From assembly GCF_034702125.1 (NCBI RefSeq), contig NC_085869.1:14239407-14303406 (forward strand): a stretch of 64,000 nt of DNA. Direction: 5' to 3'. The notes under the pieces were generated by a model that searched no databases, was not told where the DNA came from, and worked only from the letters and a program-made list of their open reading frames with translations. This stretch comes from Engraulis encrasicolus. Taxonomy: Eukaryota > Chordata > Actinopteri > Clupeiformes > Engraulidae. Below, piece by piece: positions 14,169 to 49,795 of this stretch (the first letter of the stretch is position 1; each line of letters opens with the position of its first letter). The position numbers and the translations under genes are program-made.

Positions 14169-14573
14169 AGGTATTGGGCATGACGTGGCTCAATCATAAA
14201 GCAAAAAGTGGTGGCCGAGTCGCGCTGTGTCGAGCTGTAGGCCTACCAGAAAACCGGCAGTGGAAAAGAGCCCATTGTGTTTCATTGACGACGATGGATG
14301 ACTTTGCAATGCTTTCAACAGAGCTCCAACCCATCATAGTAGGCCTACATACATATTCTGCTGGGTTGTTGGAATTGCTGAATCCTCTTTGAGGCAGCAA
14401 ATCTCTTTTTATTAAACGACAAGCACACTCCACACGAGAGCCCAGCCCGGCCCAGAGATCGTGTCATTGGCAATTCATTGTTTTAACTATTGCTCACAGC
14501 GACAGAAGATACCCAGTGATGTATAATCCATGGCATGGCAGCTCCAAATTATTCAGTGAAAGAGGCGTACAGA

Positions 14574-14732
14574 CAGTGGCAGAACAATTGCGCACCGGGC
14601 CCCAGGGCAAAACACTGATAAGGCCCCCCATACAGCCTGCCAAAGTCACAATACGGCCCCCACTATCAATACGGGAGGGCCCTGGGCCCAGGGGCAAATG
14701 CCCTGCTCGCCCCTCCTATAGCTCCGCCTCTG
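14574..14732. mobile_element. hAT-type element, CAGTGGCAGAACAATTG / CTCCGCCTCTG
   Basis: Flanked by a perfect 8-bp duplication CGTACAGA (14566-14573, 14733-14740). A related copy in the opposite orientation lies at about 49790-49950, where CCTGGGCCCCAGGG and GTGCAATTGTTCC recur. Confidence 0.85.
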
Positions 14733-14771
14733 CGTACAGATGAGTGGGACACAGTGCTCATACGGAGGGAG

Positions 14772-15158
14772 CAGGGCTGCACTGGGGGAGAGATAGGGCC
14801 CGGGCACTTTTGGCTTGAAGTGGCTCTTCATAATTAGCGGTGTAGAACTGACACCCCAGTGGGCCCTGCACCCTCGTGGGCCCCTATTTTCAGAAACGTA
14901 CATTTTTTTTTTTTTTAATTGGGAGTGGGGTTGGAGGAGTTCAGAGAGGTACTGAGGAGCAAGAGAGTGATGTGATTTATATGTCAACTGGAGAATTTTG
15001 TAATCAATACGGGACTTCACTGGGAGCCAGTGAAGCTGTCTGAGTGTGGGAGTGATGTGTTGCCACCGCTTTGTGCGAGATAATAGAAAATAGGGACCCA
15101 CGAGGGTGCAGGGCCCACTGGAAAATGCCCGCTATGCCAGATGGCCAGTCCAGGCCTG
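14772..15158. mobile_element. CAGGGCTG-family element carrying a LINE fragment
   Basis: The ends are CAGGGCTGCACTGG and CCAGTCCAGGCCTG. GTGGGCCCTGCACCCTCGTG inside matches its relatives at 13077 and 37240. A reverse-transcriptase fragment is inserted in the middle. A 22-bp direct repeat starting CACAGTGCT flanks it (14750-14771, 15159-15180; two mismatches). Confidence 0.75.
14925..15080 (-). pseudogene. LINE reverse-transcriptase C-terminal fragment
   Basis: The minus strand reads ITPTLRQLHWLPVKSRIDYK, then YKSHHSLAPQYLSELLQP. This matches the well-known HWLPV..RI.YKI.L..YK...G.AP.YLSELL stretch at the end of L2/Rex1-type LINE reverse transcriptases. Only about 50 codons remain, so it cannot act. 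Confidence 0.8.
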
Positions 15159-15400
15159 CACAGTGCTGATGCGGAGGGAGGGAGCAGCCTACAGATTCGG
15201 CTGCTGATGGATATGGAATTGAATTGAATCTGCATTGTGCAATGAAGAAGCGCTTGAATTATGAGTCAGGCGCAGCTGAATGTTGAATATTCTTGTTTGG
15301 GTGTCAACAGACTGAAGATAATAAGGCGTACACAAATGCGTGCGGAAGCCGGCGCGCTTGCACACACGAACAGGCACATGTGCACACACGCACATACCAG

Positions 15401-15523
<123 letters not shown>

Positions 15524-15867
15524 CAGAACACACACACCCACACGCACACTCACAAACAAGTTTCTCACACAGCAAGGCTGTTTTGAAGAAATGAACAATT
15601 TGGCAGTAAAGCACACCCTGCTGGAAGGCACATATCAGAAGATAAGCTCAGGAAAAATGGGATATGAATTGCCCACCTCGTATCTCTATAAACTACATGT
15701 TGCTTCGCCCTGCCCTGTCCACAGTCCTACACCCCCCCACTAAACCCATGTAATGGACTTTTTTTATCCCGTTATCCTTTTCTTCTGTTTCATTGGTGAA
15801 TTATTAGTTGGGGGCCATGGCAGTAGTGGTGAGCAGCCGAGAGTTGAAGAAGAGGGGGTTAAGTGGG

Positions 15868-15918
15868 GTAATGGGGGGGGGGGGTTGCGTTGTGGGTGTG
15901 GTGTGGTGTGGTGTGGGG
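15868..15918 (+). repeat. G-rich tract with GTGTGGTGTGG units
   Basis: A G run at about 15875-15885 is followed by GTGTGGTGTGGTGTGG and GGGGGG. It could fold as a G-quadruplex. Confidence 0.7.
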
Positions 15919-16373
15919 GGTCTAGTGCCTTGGGGCCTGTAATTTGCCCTGAAATCTTCCACGAGCCACGGTGTCCCCAGTAAACACTGTCGCCTCTCGT
16001 TACGCTTTGGCCCCCCTGCTGCAGTGACAGGGCTAGTGATGTGTTTAACGCGATAAATCATGGCTCCCCTCTTCTCTTCTCTCCTCTGGCCCTGCTCCCT
16101 TTATCCCCATGGTGTGTCAAGTCCCCCTGAAGCAAACAAGAGCAGCAGCAACAAAAACAACAGCCACAGCCACAACTTTAACTTTAACTCGAGGTCGTGG
16201 AGCTGTGGTGTTACTAGGGTCTATGGCCATGTAACCCAGGTCAAAGGTCATTGGCACCTGACTTCCTTTTGTGGAACTGTGAAAGCAAGTTGTCATTCCC
16301 TATTCAGTAAGTTTCTGATCGCTGCATACTGTGCTATTGATTCTGCAGTGTTTTTATTATCATTAGTTTCATT

Positions 16374-16457
16374 TTAGCATTTCGCGAAACCTTAGTTGTT
16401 AACTACATTTGCTATTTTGTTATTTGCAATGCAATTTCCCATTGGCTTTTGAGAAAT
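16374..16457. mobile_element. palindromic element relic, TAGTTGTTAACTA family
   Basis: It contains TTAGTTGTTAACTACATT and TTTGCAATGCAATTTCCCAT. The second string recurs with one difference in the element at about 50987-51113. Confidence 0.55.
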
Positions 16458-17941
16458 TCACCCCTGTGTTTTACTGTACAGTATTAGAGGCATGTGAGCT
16501 ACAGTAAAGTTGTAAAACGTACTTAGAAAGAGTTTTGACTTCCTGCCAACAATGTTGAACTATGGAATAGGTTTTCATGCAACCAATTCCCTTGCATTAG
16601 AACATCAATATTTTGAAAACATAAAGATTCTCTGTGGTATCTGCTGTTTTTTTGTTTTGTTTGTTTTTTTTTTGTCTGGAGCAGGTTGTGGGTTAAAAGC
16701 GATCACAGGTTGACAAATGACACACCAATCACTTCTGTGTAAATTAATGTAATTTCATAAACCTTCTTACTTAATAGAGTGCAGTTAAGGTCAATTTGCT
16801 GTTCTGTAATTGAAAACCTTAATTACTCATTACTGGAGACAGTGAACCTCGTTAATGGAAAATCCCCCTGAACCCTCCAATTAAACTATTAAACGTGCAT
16901 CGAAATCTTGTATCGGTGGTATGAATGGCTATGCTTTTCTTTTTGCTTGAAAGTGGAACATAAATTATATTATTTATTTTACTGCTGTAAAATGACTGCA
17001 TAGTTCTTGTCTAGACCGATCATCTGAGGAAACTCACCGTTTCAGAACAAGCATGAACAGAGCCAGATAGCTGGTGTCTTTATTGAGCATTTTTTTGTAA
17101 AACATCTCAAAACAAGTCAGACATTTTTTATGAAAGAAAATGTGTTTATTCCTCACAGGAAAAAAGGCCAGTGCATTGCCTCAAGGAGAAAATATAGAGG
17201 AAAAACAGTTATGTATTTGTTGTCCTTTGTTTACTCAGCAGTGGGTCTAGCACTGTATAATATATCATGCACTGTTGGATAACCACACATTTGCCTTTGT
17301 AGCGCAACCATCCTTACATCTCAGTGGTCAGTGATGACCTTCCCTTTAACATTACGATACAAGCCTGCTGATGCAGTGAGACTGAATGCACATTTGATGC
17401 ATTAAAGTTTAAATGAGGGGGCAGGATTGGTATACAGAATTTAAATGTATGTGCTTTAGAGGCCCGTAAAGGAAAGTGCTGATTCAAAACCGACTACGAC
17501 AAGTCATCAGGGGGAATTGCAAGTGTGTGGCACATTATCCTTCAAGTTGCTATATGGTCAAGACTAGGTCTAGGGCAATTCTCGATATTGCTTTGTAATG
17601 CGCCCACGCCTTGATGCATTCCTCATATTATTGCTTCGGAAGATGAAATAATAGATATATGACTGCGTCTAATTTCTAGATGGTAGAAATATTGGAATGA
17701 TTTGACCTGCTTCGAACTCTTAATATCGCGTTATAAAACCTGTCTTGATCAGTCATCTCTGATATTCATTTTCAGTATAATCAGGTGAAAGCTTTTGCTG
17801 TTGCGCAATATAACATTGATTGATATTATTTAATTAACATGATAATCAACATAATACATTGGAAGAGCTCTACAATAAACCTAAGTGGTTTCACTTCATT
17901 TTGCTGCGGTGCCTTAGTTACCGCGTGCGCTGAATGGCTGT

Positions 17942-19081
<1,140 letters not shown>

Positions 19082-19526
19082 TATTCGTTCAGATGTTTTG
19101 TGCTCACTCAGATGATTCAGATCGTCCCCCTAACAGATGTAGATGTTCAGATGCGCACCGCACCGCACCGCACATTCTGTCTCTTTCAGAGTTCATTCGT
19201 GCAGAAGCAAAAAAAGAAAAAAGCAATGATCACACTATATTGTTAGAGAGGATTGCAAGAAACATTTATAGACTGACAGCACTTTTCTGTCAAAATCTAA
19301 AACGCATACTGTGTATTCACAATCATCCACTGACCTTTCATATTGATGAAATTGGGTACACTGTAACACAGCCATGCAATGGATTGTGTGGCTGCGAGAA
19401 GCCTACCCTCTCACATCCTGTGCTTGGCTCGCGGACTGCTTTTTCATTTTCAACCATTTCATATTACATGCTAATTTACACAGATTTGTGTTCACACAAG
19501 GTTGCGTCAGAAAATAGTTTGTAGAT

Positions 19527-19607
19527 CTGTGTGCGTGCGTGCGTGTGTGTGTCTCTGTGTGAGAGAGAGAGAGAGAGAGAGAGAGTGTGTGTGTGTGTGT
19601 ATGTGTG

Positions 19608-19674
<67 letters not shown>

Positions 19675-19880
19675 CTATGAGTGTGTGTGAGAGGGAAATA
19701 GAGAGAGAGAGGGAGAGAGAGAGACGGATATGCACGCATGTGAATGTTTCTGTTTGTGTGTGTGAGTGTTTGAGTGTATATCCATTTGTTTGACCAGGTG
19801 TGTGTGTGCATATGCGCGTGTGTCTGTGCGTGCATACGTGTGTGCCTGCCTGTGTGTGTGTGTGTGTGTCTGTGTATAGT
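19527..19880. repeat. compound (GT)n/(GA)n microsatellite
   Basis: Alternating GT and GA arrays with TGTTTGTG interruptions. Confidence 0.95.
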
Positions 19881-20919
19881 CTGTGTTTCTTATTTGTGTG
19901 ATGGAGGACAGTGTTATTAGCTGCGTCATTAGTGGCTGGATTAGTCTGTCTGGCTCTTAGGAGGGAGTCAGCTAGCGGCCATACACAGGGTCTCACAGTA
20001 ACGACTGTTTTTCAACAGTTTTTTCAACAGCCCCTACTACCGAGCCCGAGAATCGTTTTAACCACATCCAACATCTTGCTCGGCAGTTCAGCACCATGGC
20101 CAGCGACCTTGCCCAATACGCTATTTTGCTTATTTTAACCTATGCACGTAGCGCATGGGCCAGGACCCAAATTTCCACATATTGTTATCACCTGAGGTGG
20201 CAAAGTTTATCAATGTTTTTTGTAATCCTCCATGCCTGAGGGACGTTATTTGGTATGATAGCCCTCTGTAAGTGATTACTTTCTTCAATTGAATTCTTTC
20301 TTTATTTCAGACCCAGGGGGATCCATATCACATTAAAAAAACAAAGGATTTTTACTTGCTTTTATAATGATACCAAGTACATTCGCAATATTCATCCCTG
20401 GCCACTGACACTGGCTCTTATTCACGTTGCCAGAAAAATATGCAAAGTGCCGTACAGTAGTTCGTGCAGGTTTTTTTCTTCTAAGATTGATGGAGCAAAA
20501 AAAAAAGAGGGAGCAATTTTGAAAGGCCGCGACTCTGCAATCAGCAGCTTGGACTGAATGCAGCGTTCATGTCCTATTGGTACAAAAAATGGGGGCTCAT
20601 TTTACTTGGATTTTTTTTGACTGAGTCAGTCCAGTCGGCATTATTGTGAGCGAGTGAATGGGCTGGCCTTTGATGCTTTGATGCCAGCTGAACCAGCATC
20701 CTCAAGCTTTTCAGGGGAAAAATGCAGAGGGGAAAAAGTGAGCCCCAGACATGCAATCATTTGTATGGTCCGTCTGAGTCAATGTGGATGTGGATTCATG
20801 GAGGGTGTGTGTGTGTGTGAAAGAATCCCGCCGGGTCATGAGCTTCTGAAAAAGAAGAGCTTGACTAGAGATTTGGATAGAGGCCCCTGTAGATGTATTA
20901 TTATTTTCTTTAATCCCTG

Positions 20920-20920
<1 letters not shown>

Positions 20921-20978
<58 letters not shown>
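20921..20978. repeat. (GT)n microsatellite with GT-rich tail to 21175
   Basis: A pure GT run followed by degenerate TGTGTGCG-type sequence. Confidence 0.95.
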
Positions 20979-20979
<1 letters not shown>

Positions 20980-21633
20980 ATTTACAGTATGTGTGTCAAT
21001 ATCTGTGCCATGGTCTCTGTGTGTGCATGTACTGTGTGTGAGCAACTGTGTGCGTGTGTTTGTGTATGTGTGCGTGAACAACTGTGTGTTTGTGTATGTG
21101 TGCGTTTGCATGTGTCTGCATGCATTTGCATGCGTGTGCGACGCATGTATGTATTTTGTGTGTTTGTGTGTGTATTTAGTCTTTTCATGGCTTAGTGTTT
21201 TTTTTTCTGCAATCTGCCCAGTGCTGTGAGAGACTGAGGGACAGCTTGCTATACTAGATGTCCACTTGCTGACTCCCTCATCTCTCATTACTCAGACATG
21301 TAATCTCTAAAGCAGAAACATCCATCCTACCACAAATAACCTCCACAGTTTACACACACGGAGATATCCAGACATATATGAGGCATGTACTGCACACAAA
21401 TACAGATAGCTATGTACTGGAATTACATAGATGCACACACACAGACACAAACACACACGCACACATGCATGCACGCACAGTGTACACAGAACACACACAC
21501 AAATTTATACACCATCTTCCAGTCTGTAAATCTCTCTCTCTCCTGTGTCTATCATTTGGTGTAAGATGCTCGGTACCCTAATGTGGTATTAAGCAATGCA
21601 CTGCGCACACACGCATGCACGCACACACGCACG

Positions 21634-21734
<101 letters not shown>

Positions 21735-23413
21735 CAAGCTCTCTCCATAGCAGTCTGAGCTCAGTACTGCGAGCTCTGATCCGGCACAGCATGTAGACTG
21801 CATGACATGAAAAAGAAGAACTTTCACTATGACGTCTGCTAAGAAGCAGGTCATAGGGTTTAGATATGACGTCAGCTGTGAAAAGCTGCATTTTCACGGT
21901 GATTCAAAACACCATTTTCCTATTACCGCTCATTGACTTCAGATTAATGATGTGTTTACGTTTGTATCTCTCACTGAGTAAGATGTCGCTGTTTAAGGCC
22001 AATTACACCACATGCAGCCTACTCATCCTTGTGTGAAATGCAGTACACAGACACACACAGACACAGACACACACTCACAGACAGCCCACATCGTTACTCA
22101 CATCAGTAGCTTCGTAATGCGCACAGGTATGCCAGCTGAACTCTGTAATAGCTGTTGAAAAAAAACATAACTACCACACAGTACTACACCAATACGACAG
22201 TCTTAACGGGAGTTTGACTTTTGTATCAGGGGGGTCAAATATAATTGGAATAATAATGTATGACAAAAATACAATAGGATTCATATGAATTTCATACTAG
22301 AGTGTATTTTAATCAAAAGATTTAAAATATCATTTTTTTAACGTTTATTTTGCCATATCCTTGACTTAATGTCATTACATGTTTTTCGCCGTCAGACGTT
22401 CAATACCTTCTTCAGGTGAAAACTCACATTAAGAAGGTCTGAAAGACAGAAAGGTTGTGAGCATTAAAACTGCAAGTGGACAGTTTGCAGGCTATTTATG
22501 ACATTGAACCATTGGTTACATCCAACAACCTACCCGCTCAAACTGAGTGTTGCAAAAGCATCCCATAGGCTAAACCATTCTGGACACAGCAGATTTATAA
22601 CAGGGGTCATGCATTAACAGATCAGCCCCATGTGCGCTATCTTCAGATCTGTTGTTTCTCTCGCTCTGTTTACATACAGAAATCATTTTTATAATAGAGG
22701 TCATGTCGTAGCCCCTTAATGCACGCCGTACCTCCAGTGGCACGCTGTAATAGTAATTGAAAACTTAACTACCATAGTACTACAATGATATGACAAAACA
22801 TAGGGCCTTTAATAATGCAGTACGATTTGGTCATTGCCGTGCAAATTTATAATGCTGTGTCCTAATGGGTTAACAGATCAGCCCCATTTCCCGATATCTT
22901 CAGATCTTTGTTTCTCTCCCTCTGTTTACATACAGAAATCTTTTGTTTTGCCTCAGCTGAGGTAATATAACAACCCAGCTTTATTGCTGGTTTGGCTGGG
23001 CATTTGTCATGACAAAAAGCAGCGGTGGCTCAATCCAATGGGCTGTGAAATATGATGAGAAGGGAAGCTTGAAATGCCGGCGCTGAGTCACTGTTGGGGC
23101 TCTAAATCATGCGATATGTTTATACACGCACACTAAATCTTATTTTTCTTGCTTTTTGGGTAGGATGATTGTCTGGTGGTGGATATTTTCCTCTACCATA
23201 TACATAGATCATTAGTTGGAAAATGCAGTGCTATCTGCAGTGCATCAGTTAATTAAAACGGGTAATTTTCATATTACTGCAGCTTTAATCTCAGCAAGTG
23301 TGATGACGAAGACTTTGAGAAGTGCTCCCTCTAGTGTTAGCCTCTGTACTACAGCTGTTATAATACAAGTACATGGCATCCCTCAGCACACCTCATCAGT
23401 GTGTGCGCGCGTG

Positions 23414-23583
<170 letters not shown>

Positions 23584-23784
23584 CAGACACAGTGAGCGAG
23601 CGAGCGCGCGTGTATGAGTGTGTGCATGCCTCTGTGCGTGTTTGTGAGAGAGAATGTTAGTATATTTGCCTCACGTTCTTCTGTTTTTTCCTCCGCAGGT
23701 TGGCTGCCATACCATCACTCCTTTCCTTTCCCCGGGGACTTCCTGACTCGTGAGCACGCCCCCGCCTCGCCCCCGCTCCCAACC

Positions 23785-44268
<20,484 letters not shown>

Positions 44269-44338
44269 TTTCTACCCATCATCCTTCACTGCATCACATG
44301 ACCCTTGAGCCAATGGCATTGCACCTAGTTATTTTTTT

Positions 44339-44341
<3 letters not shown>

Positions 44342-44391
<50 letters not shown>
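44342..44391. repeat. (CT)n microsatellite in the 3' UTR
   Basis: About 25 CT units 73 bases after the stop codon. It would be transcribed as a CU repeat. Confidence 0.97.
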
Positions 44392-44394
<3 letters not shown>

Positions 44395-45520
44395 AACTAA
44401 CCTGCATCTTTCAGTGACTAAGCTAATTTTAATCTCTAATGTGCACATATTTAAAGTTCCCAGTTCAATGTTGTTCCACCCACACCTGTTCCCTTGATTG
44501 ACCACGTTGGCCCTTAAGCCCTTTTCTTAATTTCAAAGGACACTTGACTTTTTTGTCACTCTAGTACCTCATACTTCACTCCATTTAACTGTAAATTCTT
44601 TAATAACACATTATCATTGTCATGCAACATTTCATTATGTGCTTGATACAAATATATATCTCCTTTAACACATACATACTCTACAACACATACAACTTCA
44701 GCAAAAACCTACACATGCAAAATGAATAGCCAAATTTACTACATAATTTCTATAGGAAAAAGCCAATCAATGCGGACTGCACAGTACAACCCGCAACTGA
44801 TACCTTAACTTAACCAGAGAGCTTGATAGATAGCTAGTGCATCTTGCTATAGCAGTGCACCTCACATGTGAGCCATTGGAGAGCTGATGGAATGCATTAC
44901 TCCACACTCACCACCACCACCCTCACCATCATCCTCACCACCAACCCCAACCTCCTTATGTGCTTGTGTGTCCATGATGCATGCGGAAACAAATGCACTT
45001 CAGATGCATTATCACTCTCTTCTGTATTTGTTCGTTCGATACTCTGGTCACGGAACTATCAGCCATAATGCAAAAAAAAAAAAACCCTAACAAAAAGAAC
45101 AACAACAGCAGCAGTAGCTCACTCACTGAATAAACATTAGGTAGATTGGGTTGAGATTAGTCAAGCTAAGCCATCAGGTCTACTTCGGAGATCTTCTCTC
45201 TGAAGTGGCCTCACTTCTTCTTTCTAACTTCTTGTGAATTTCTATGATGATGAGTGTTCTCAGCCGATAAACAGTGGCTGCGTTAGGCGATGGATATCCG
45301 TAGAGAGGATCGAGATGGCCAGTTTGTTTGTTGTTGTCCAAAGTGAATACAGAGCGCTGTGACAATAATGAGGTCTCCCCACGACACCTTCCCCTCATTC
45401 AGTCGCATTATCAGCCCATCTGTTTGGCCAAACTTGCCAATTGTCATGCTGCATTTAGACTTGCGGCTCCTCCAAAGTGCTCCTCAAAGTCGCACGTTCT
45501 CAAATTGTCCTTCTCTTTCA

Positions 45521-45862
45521 AGCGATACCATATCATTTCAGGAAATAAGCTCATACACCTCCCCTTGAGTTAGATATATAGATATACTATATTACACTAA
45601 ATTTAATTCAGTTTTATCTTTCTCCTGTGCTTCCAATCATTCTCTTAGTCTAGTTGTGTTACTTCCTTACAAGTCAACAATTGCAATCCAATCATATGGT
45701 ACCAGCTAGCTGGTCGCCATACAATTCCATTATATATGCTAGCTTGGAGGTAGAATTTGCACTGTGAATGACTCGAAGTACAGCAGAAAGATAACAACTC
45801 AGTTATTTAACTCAAGGGAAGGTGTAAAATCAGCTTATTTCCAGAAATGGTGCGGTATCACT
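45521..45862. mobile_element. diverged copy of the TTAA palindromic element, in the 3' UTR
   Basis: It shares CTCATACACCTCCCCTTGAG, GCTAGCTTGGAGGTAGAATT, TTATTTCCAGAAATGG and GGTATCACTTTAA with the element at 32573. The arms are more diverged. Confidence 0.8.
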
Positions 45863-48105
45863 TTAAGAGTAATTCTCTCACCAGAAGGGGAAGAAAGACA
45901 ACATTTATGTATCCGCAGGCTGTAGCTTCTGATTGTTTTCTTCTGACAGCTCTTTGAGCGATCACTTTAGTGTATCTACTGTAGCTATCAGCATGTTCGT
46001 TCCTTACAAAATGGCAATACAACTATGTTGCTTTGCTAGAAGACCAGATCTTCTGACTAAACCCAGATGAAGGTGGCACAAATGGGCCATATACTATGCC
46101 TGTACGTGTATATCAGAAAAGTGTTTTTCTGTCTTCTCGTCCGCGCTGTCTGCACTGAGGAACGTGAAGCAATGGAATGTTCAGGGGTTCAGGCAGGAAT
46201 CCACAGCAGCTCTCGGAAGGTAGTTGTGGGTTGGGTGCATTCAGAGACCTATCCATTCTATTCAGCCTGCCCACCAACATAAACATCATGATTGTTTATT
46301 TGTTTTCCATTTCCATCCATTAGACAACTTCAAAGATCAATGTGTCTTCATTTCTGATCGAAGTCACAAGCCCATTATTTTCTTGACAGTCGCCACCCCC
46401 TCTGTCATTTAACATGTGGTGAAGTTTGAGTGGCCTGTTTTATATGCATTACTTTAAAGATTTGGCCATGGTAATGGCATTGTAATAACCATTCAAAGTC
46501 TTCAACTCTACAATTAACTAGAAACTATTCTAGTTAAAGATATAAGCTATGCACACCATCACACAACACAAGTTCAAGTCCGAGCACATACACTGTATGT
46601 TTTTGATGCAACTCCAAACTAATTTGGCTGTTGTGTGTTTGTGAACTTTATTAGAATATTTTCCGTATTCTTTTCTGTCATCATTTTACCACATCATATG
46701 GAACTGAATTGTCACACTCTTTTTAAAAAAACATGAGCTACAAGCCTGTTGAATTCCAGAATCCTGGCAACTCTGAAAATATTCACTATGAGCTTCTTCT
46801 CTGGCAAGCATTTAAATATGAAAAGTTGAATGTAACTCTTTCAACACGAGTTCGGACATTTTTTTCATGGGTAATGACTTACATGAAATTGGAGTGGTTT
46901 TCTATCTTGACAGTTTGTCGTCTTTGGTCATGGTCATTAGGCAGTCCACAAACTCTAGTACGGACGGTGTTAGAAACAATATATTTCCTTAGGTGTTTGT
47001 ACATTAAGTCATAGATACAGTCTGTAAGTCAACATTTTAACCACAGCTTGGATAATTTAAACTGGAGCTGTTGTATAACCACACAATCTTGTTTGTCTTT
47101 GTCCTTGGAAGAATGGCCAAGGTATTCTGTCCATTAGCCTATCCGTATACTGATTTACATAACCGAATGCCGTGATTATACACAGTTTTAGCTAATAGCA
47201 TATTGAGGAAAGCTCTGCAATACACATATGGCTGAATATGGTCTGAGACACTACATGTGAACACATATGCTATGACTAGAAACATGACCAGAAATACTTA
47301 CTCGCATAGGACCTTTTTTTGTTTGCACTGATTTGAAATGGAATTATCTTCTCAGTGTCTTAGAATACGTCGTTATTGAGTTAGATTGTATGTTAATACA
47401 GGACATTGTCTTGTATAGTTCTTCTATGGAATGTTCTATTTGTTCTAATGTTGTATAGTGCTAGGTCTGACATAGTATTGTAGCTCATGGTGGAAATGTT
47501 AGCCTACTTCTACAGGCATGCACATAACCATACGTCGCTCTTTCATCTCATCTCATGTAGTAGAGGATCAGTGGAGGCAGTATTGTCATATTCATCATTA
47601 TGATTATTATTATTGGGTTTTTTTTGTTGTTTCTTTCATTTTGGGGTTTTTTTTACGTTTGAGGACAAGTGTTGGCTGGGTCAACAGTGCGTTGCTTGTT
47701 CAACACAATATGACTGCAATAAGAATTTTTCATAATTCTCACTCACATCATTACTTAATTAATGTTAAATGTCAGAGAATGCAACCTAGCTCATATGCCT
47801 TCATCTACATTTTACACCAGTCTCATTCCTCATACATAAAAATCAATCTCATGATGATGCATTACAACGACATCACACAAGTAATCTCTGCACTGTCATA
47901 AAGAAACACAAATGGAAACGATCAAATAATAACATGCATTGTGGATAAATTTAATGTCTTAATATTGAGGTTTGTTTCGTTGAATCTGCTGTCACTTTTA
48001 TTTTGTACTTGCACATTTTATTCTTTGTACTAGAGCAGCAAAAAAAGCAAAGGGCCCTCCCCCCCTCTCTCTATGCTTCTGTACATTCTACTGTTTGAAT
48101 AATGG

Positions 48106-48111
48106 AATAAA
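48106..48111 (+). terminator. pcbp3: likely poly(A) signal AATAAA of pcbp3
   Basis: AATAAA is followed by AT-rich and then TG-containing sequence, at the end of the repeat-poor tract downstream of the stop codon. Another AATAAA lies at 45129-45134, so shorter transcripts are possible. Confidence 0.5.
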
Positions 48112-48320
48112 GAGTTAATTATTATTTTATGTTGGATATCTCGCTGCTTGCAGGTCTATATTAGATTTAAATTATTGAGATTAGGTTTAACTTTCAAACG
48201 TTTTGTAAAAAAGGATGGAAAAAATCTTTTTGTTTTATTTTCTTTTTTTCCCCTTGATGTCATTCTGATTGATTGTGCACTGACTGATTGAAAAAAATAT
48301 TTTGTTTTATGATGCGCTTT

Positions 48321-48326
48321 AATAAA
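48321..48326 (+). terminator. pcbp3: second candidate poly(A) signal AATAAA
   Basis: AATAAA followed by a TGTG-containing sequence about 12 bases on. It is an alternative distal end for the same transcript. Confidence 0.45.
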
Positions 48327-48486
48327 TCTGACCTGTGTAAATACAGTCTCAAGTATGGTCTTTCTTATTATTACAATGTAAATACAGTCAGATGTATGGT
48401 CTTCCAAGTTATTACAATGTGTCCATCTGACATGCTCAATGGATTGACAATTCCCTGATTCACCACTAGGGGTCCAGCAGCTTTAA

Positions 48487-48640
48487 AGGGGTAATCCGGT
48501 GTGAAATGGGTTACGTAGTGTTAACTAGTGATGCTGAGCGATAACTTTCGCCACAGGGGACCTATGAGGGTGAGGTATGTGGCAAAAGTTATCACCAGTT
48601 AACACTACGTAACGGAACCCATTTCACACCGGATTACCCC
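48487..48640. mobile_element. palindromic TTAA-flanked element, 154 bp
   Basis: The arms GGGGTAATCCGGTGTGAAAT and ATTTCACACCGGATTACCCC are perfect inverted copies; GTTACGTAGTGTTAACT is mirrored too. TTAA lies on both sides (48483-48486, 48641-48644). Confidence 0.9.
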
Positions 48641-49647
48641 TTAAAGGAACACACTCCTCATCTTTAACTTGTTCGGGCACAACGTTATAAATTTACTGTT
48701 ACCAGCATAGCAATGACCAAATCATAACTTTAGCTCTTTCCCCCCCAATTTTCCTTAATGATGAGTTTTGACAACCTCATTCTTATCCTTAATGATGAGA
48801 TTTGATGACCCCATATCTTTAATTTTACATTCCTCATCTTTATGTTAGACATGCAAGACATGCAATCAGACATGCAATTCTGTCACCCAGGAACATGCAA
48901 AGACAAATGGTAATGGTTCCCATTTTCAAAAGTGGCGCTGTGATGTCAAAATATAATCCAAACAACGACGCAACTTAATTGAAAAGTATATTAATAATTA
49001 CATCCTAATAGGCTCAGTCCTTGTAATTCTAAAACCGCAATGTATTTCCGATGCATTGAAAAAACGTGTTTATTTCCCCAAAAAAGTGTGATCTCACTTT
49101 TGTCTTTGGATACATTTATTTGCATGACCCTAAGGTACTTCCATGCCAAAGGAGTCATTTGAATCATGACTTGAAGTCAAAGGCCTATTTTTTGGGCTTA
49201 ACCTCTACTAATGTCAAAAGGGCACTTTGGACATCAAAGAGCAATAGGGCAGGATCTAGAGCCCCTGTAGTACCCCTTATTTGCACATGCCTGATGTCTC
49301 CCATATGTAGATTAGGGAACATGAGCTGTTCAGTGGCATATTAAACACACTTTACAAGGTGCTCACTGCTCTCGTATCCCCTTCTGAAGGAGTTTTTAAT
49401 GCCATGATTACTACAGGATGAAAAGGCCCCTGCCACCAAGAAAGCAGGGAGGTATAATTGAATATTATTACCGTGGGCGTTTAGCCCGGTGACCTACATC
49501 ATGAATTGATGACGATCATTTGTTCAAATTCGCCCACACCACAGGGGCCTATTCCACAGCCCCATGCCGTATAATGGCCCGAGGCTGCCTCCATTCGTCC
49601 AGACGAACGGTGCAATCCAGCACAAGGTCACACACTGGTTGGCGCCA

Positions 49648-49795
49648 GAGAAGCCGACAAGGGTGAGGCTAAGGGGTCAGCTGTCCCGGGCCCAGGGAGA
49701 TGGGGGCCCATAAATTGGTCCCCATAACATTGAATGTATTGGGTGGGTGAATGAATGTATTCGCCTGGGCCCAGCTATAGCTGTCATCGGCCCTG
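49648..49795 (+). mobile_element. ~150-bp GCCGACA...CGGCCCTG element
   Basis: GAAGCCGACAAGGG, CCCGGGCCCAGGG, TTGAATGTATTGGG and AGCTGTCATCGGCCCTG place it in the family at 8551. A relative of the element at 14574 adjoins it to about 49950. Confidence 0.75.

Larger units (their letters stand above)
44269..48326 (+). other. pcbp3: probable pcbp3 3' UTR
   Basis: Downstream of the stop there is no further reading frame of note. The stretch from about 46.0 to 48.3 kb is AT-rich and largely free of obvious repeats, as expected of a long vertebrate 3' UTR. It contains a (CT)n array at 44342-44391 and a palindromic transposon relic at 45521-45862. The 3' end is inferred from AATAAA signals, not seen. 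Confidence 0.6.

Noticed and set aside
14646..15101. 151-codon minus-strand frame as a gene
   Set aside because: Only the middle 50 codons resemble a LINE reverse transcriptase; the rest is transposon and flank sequence.
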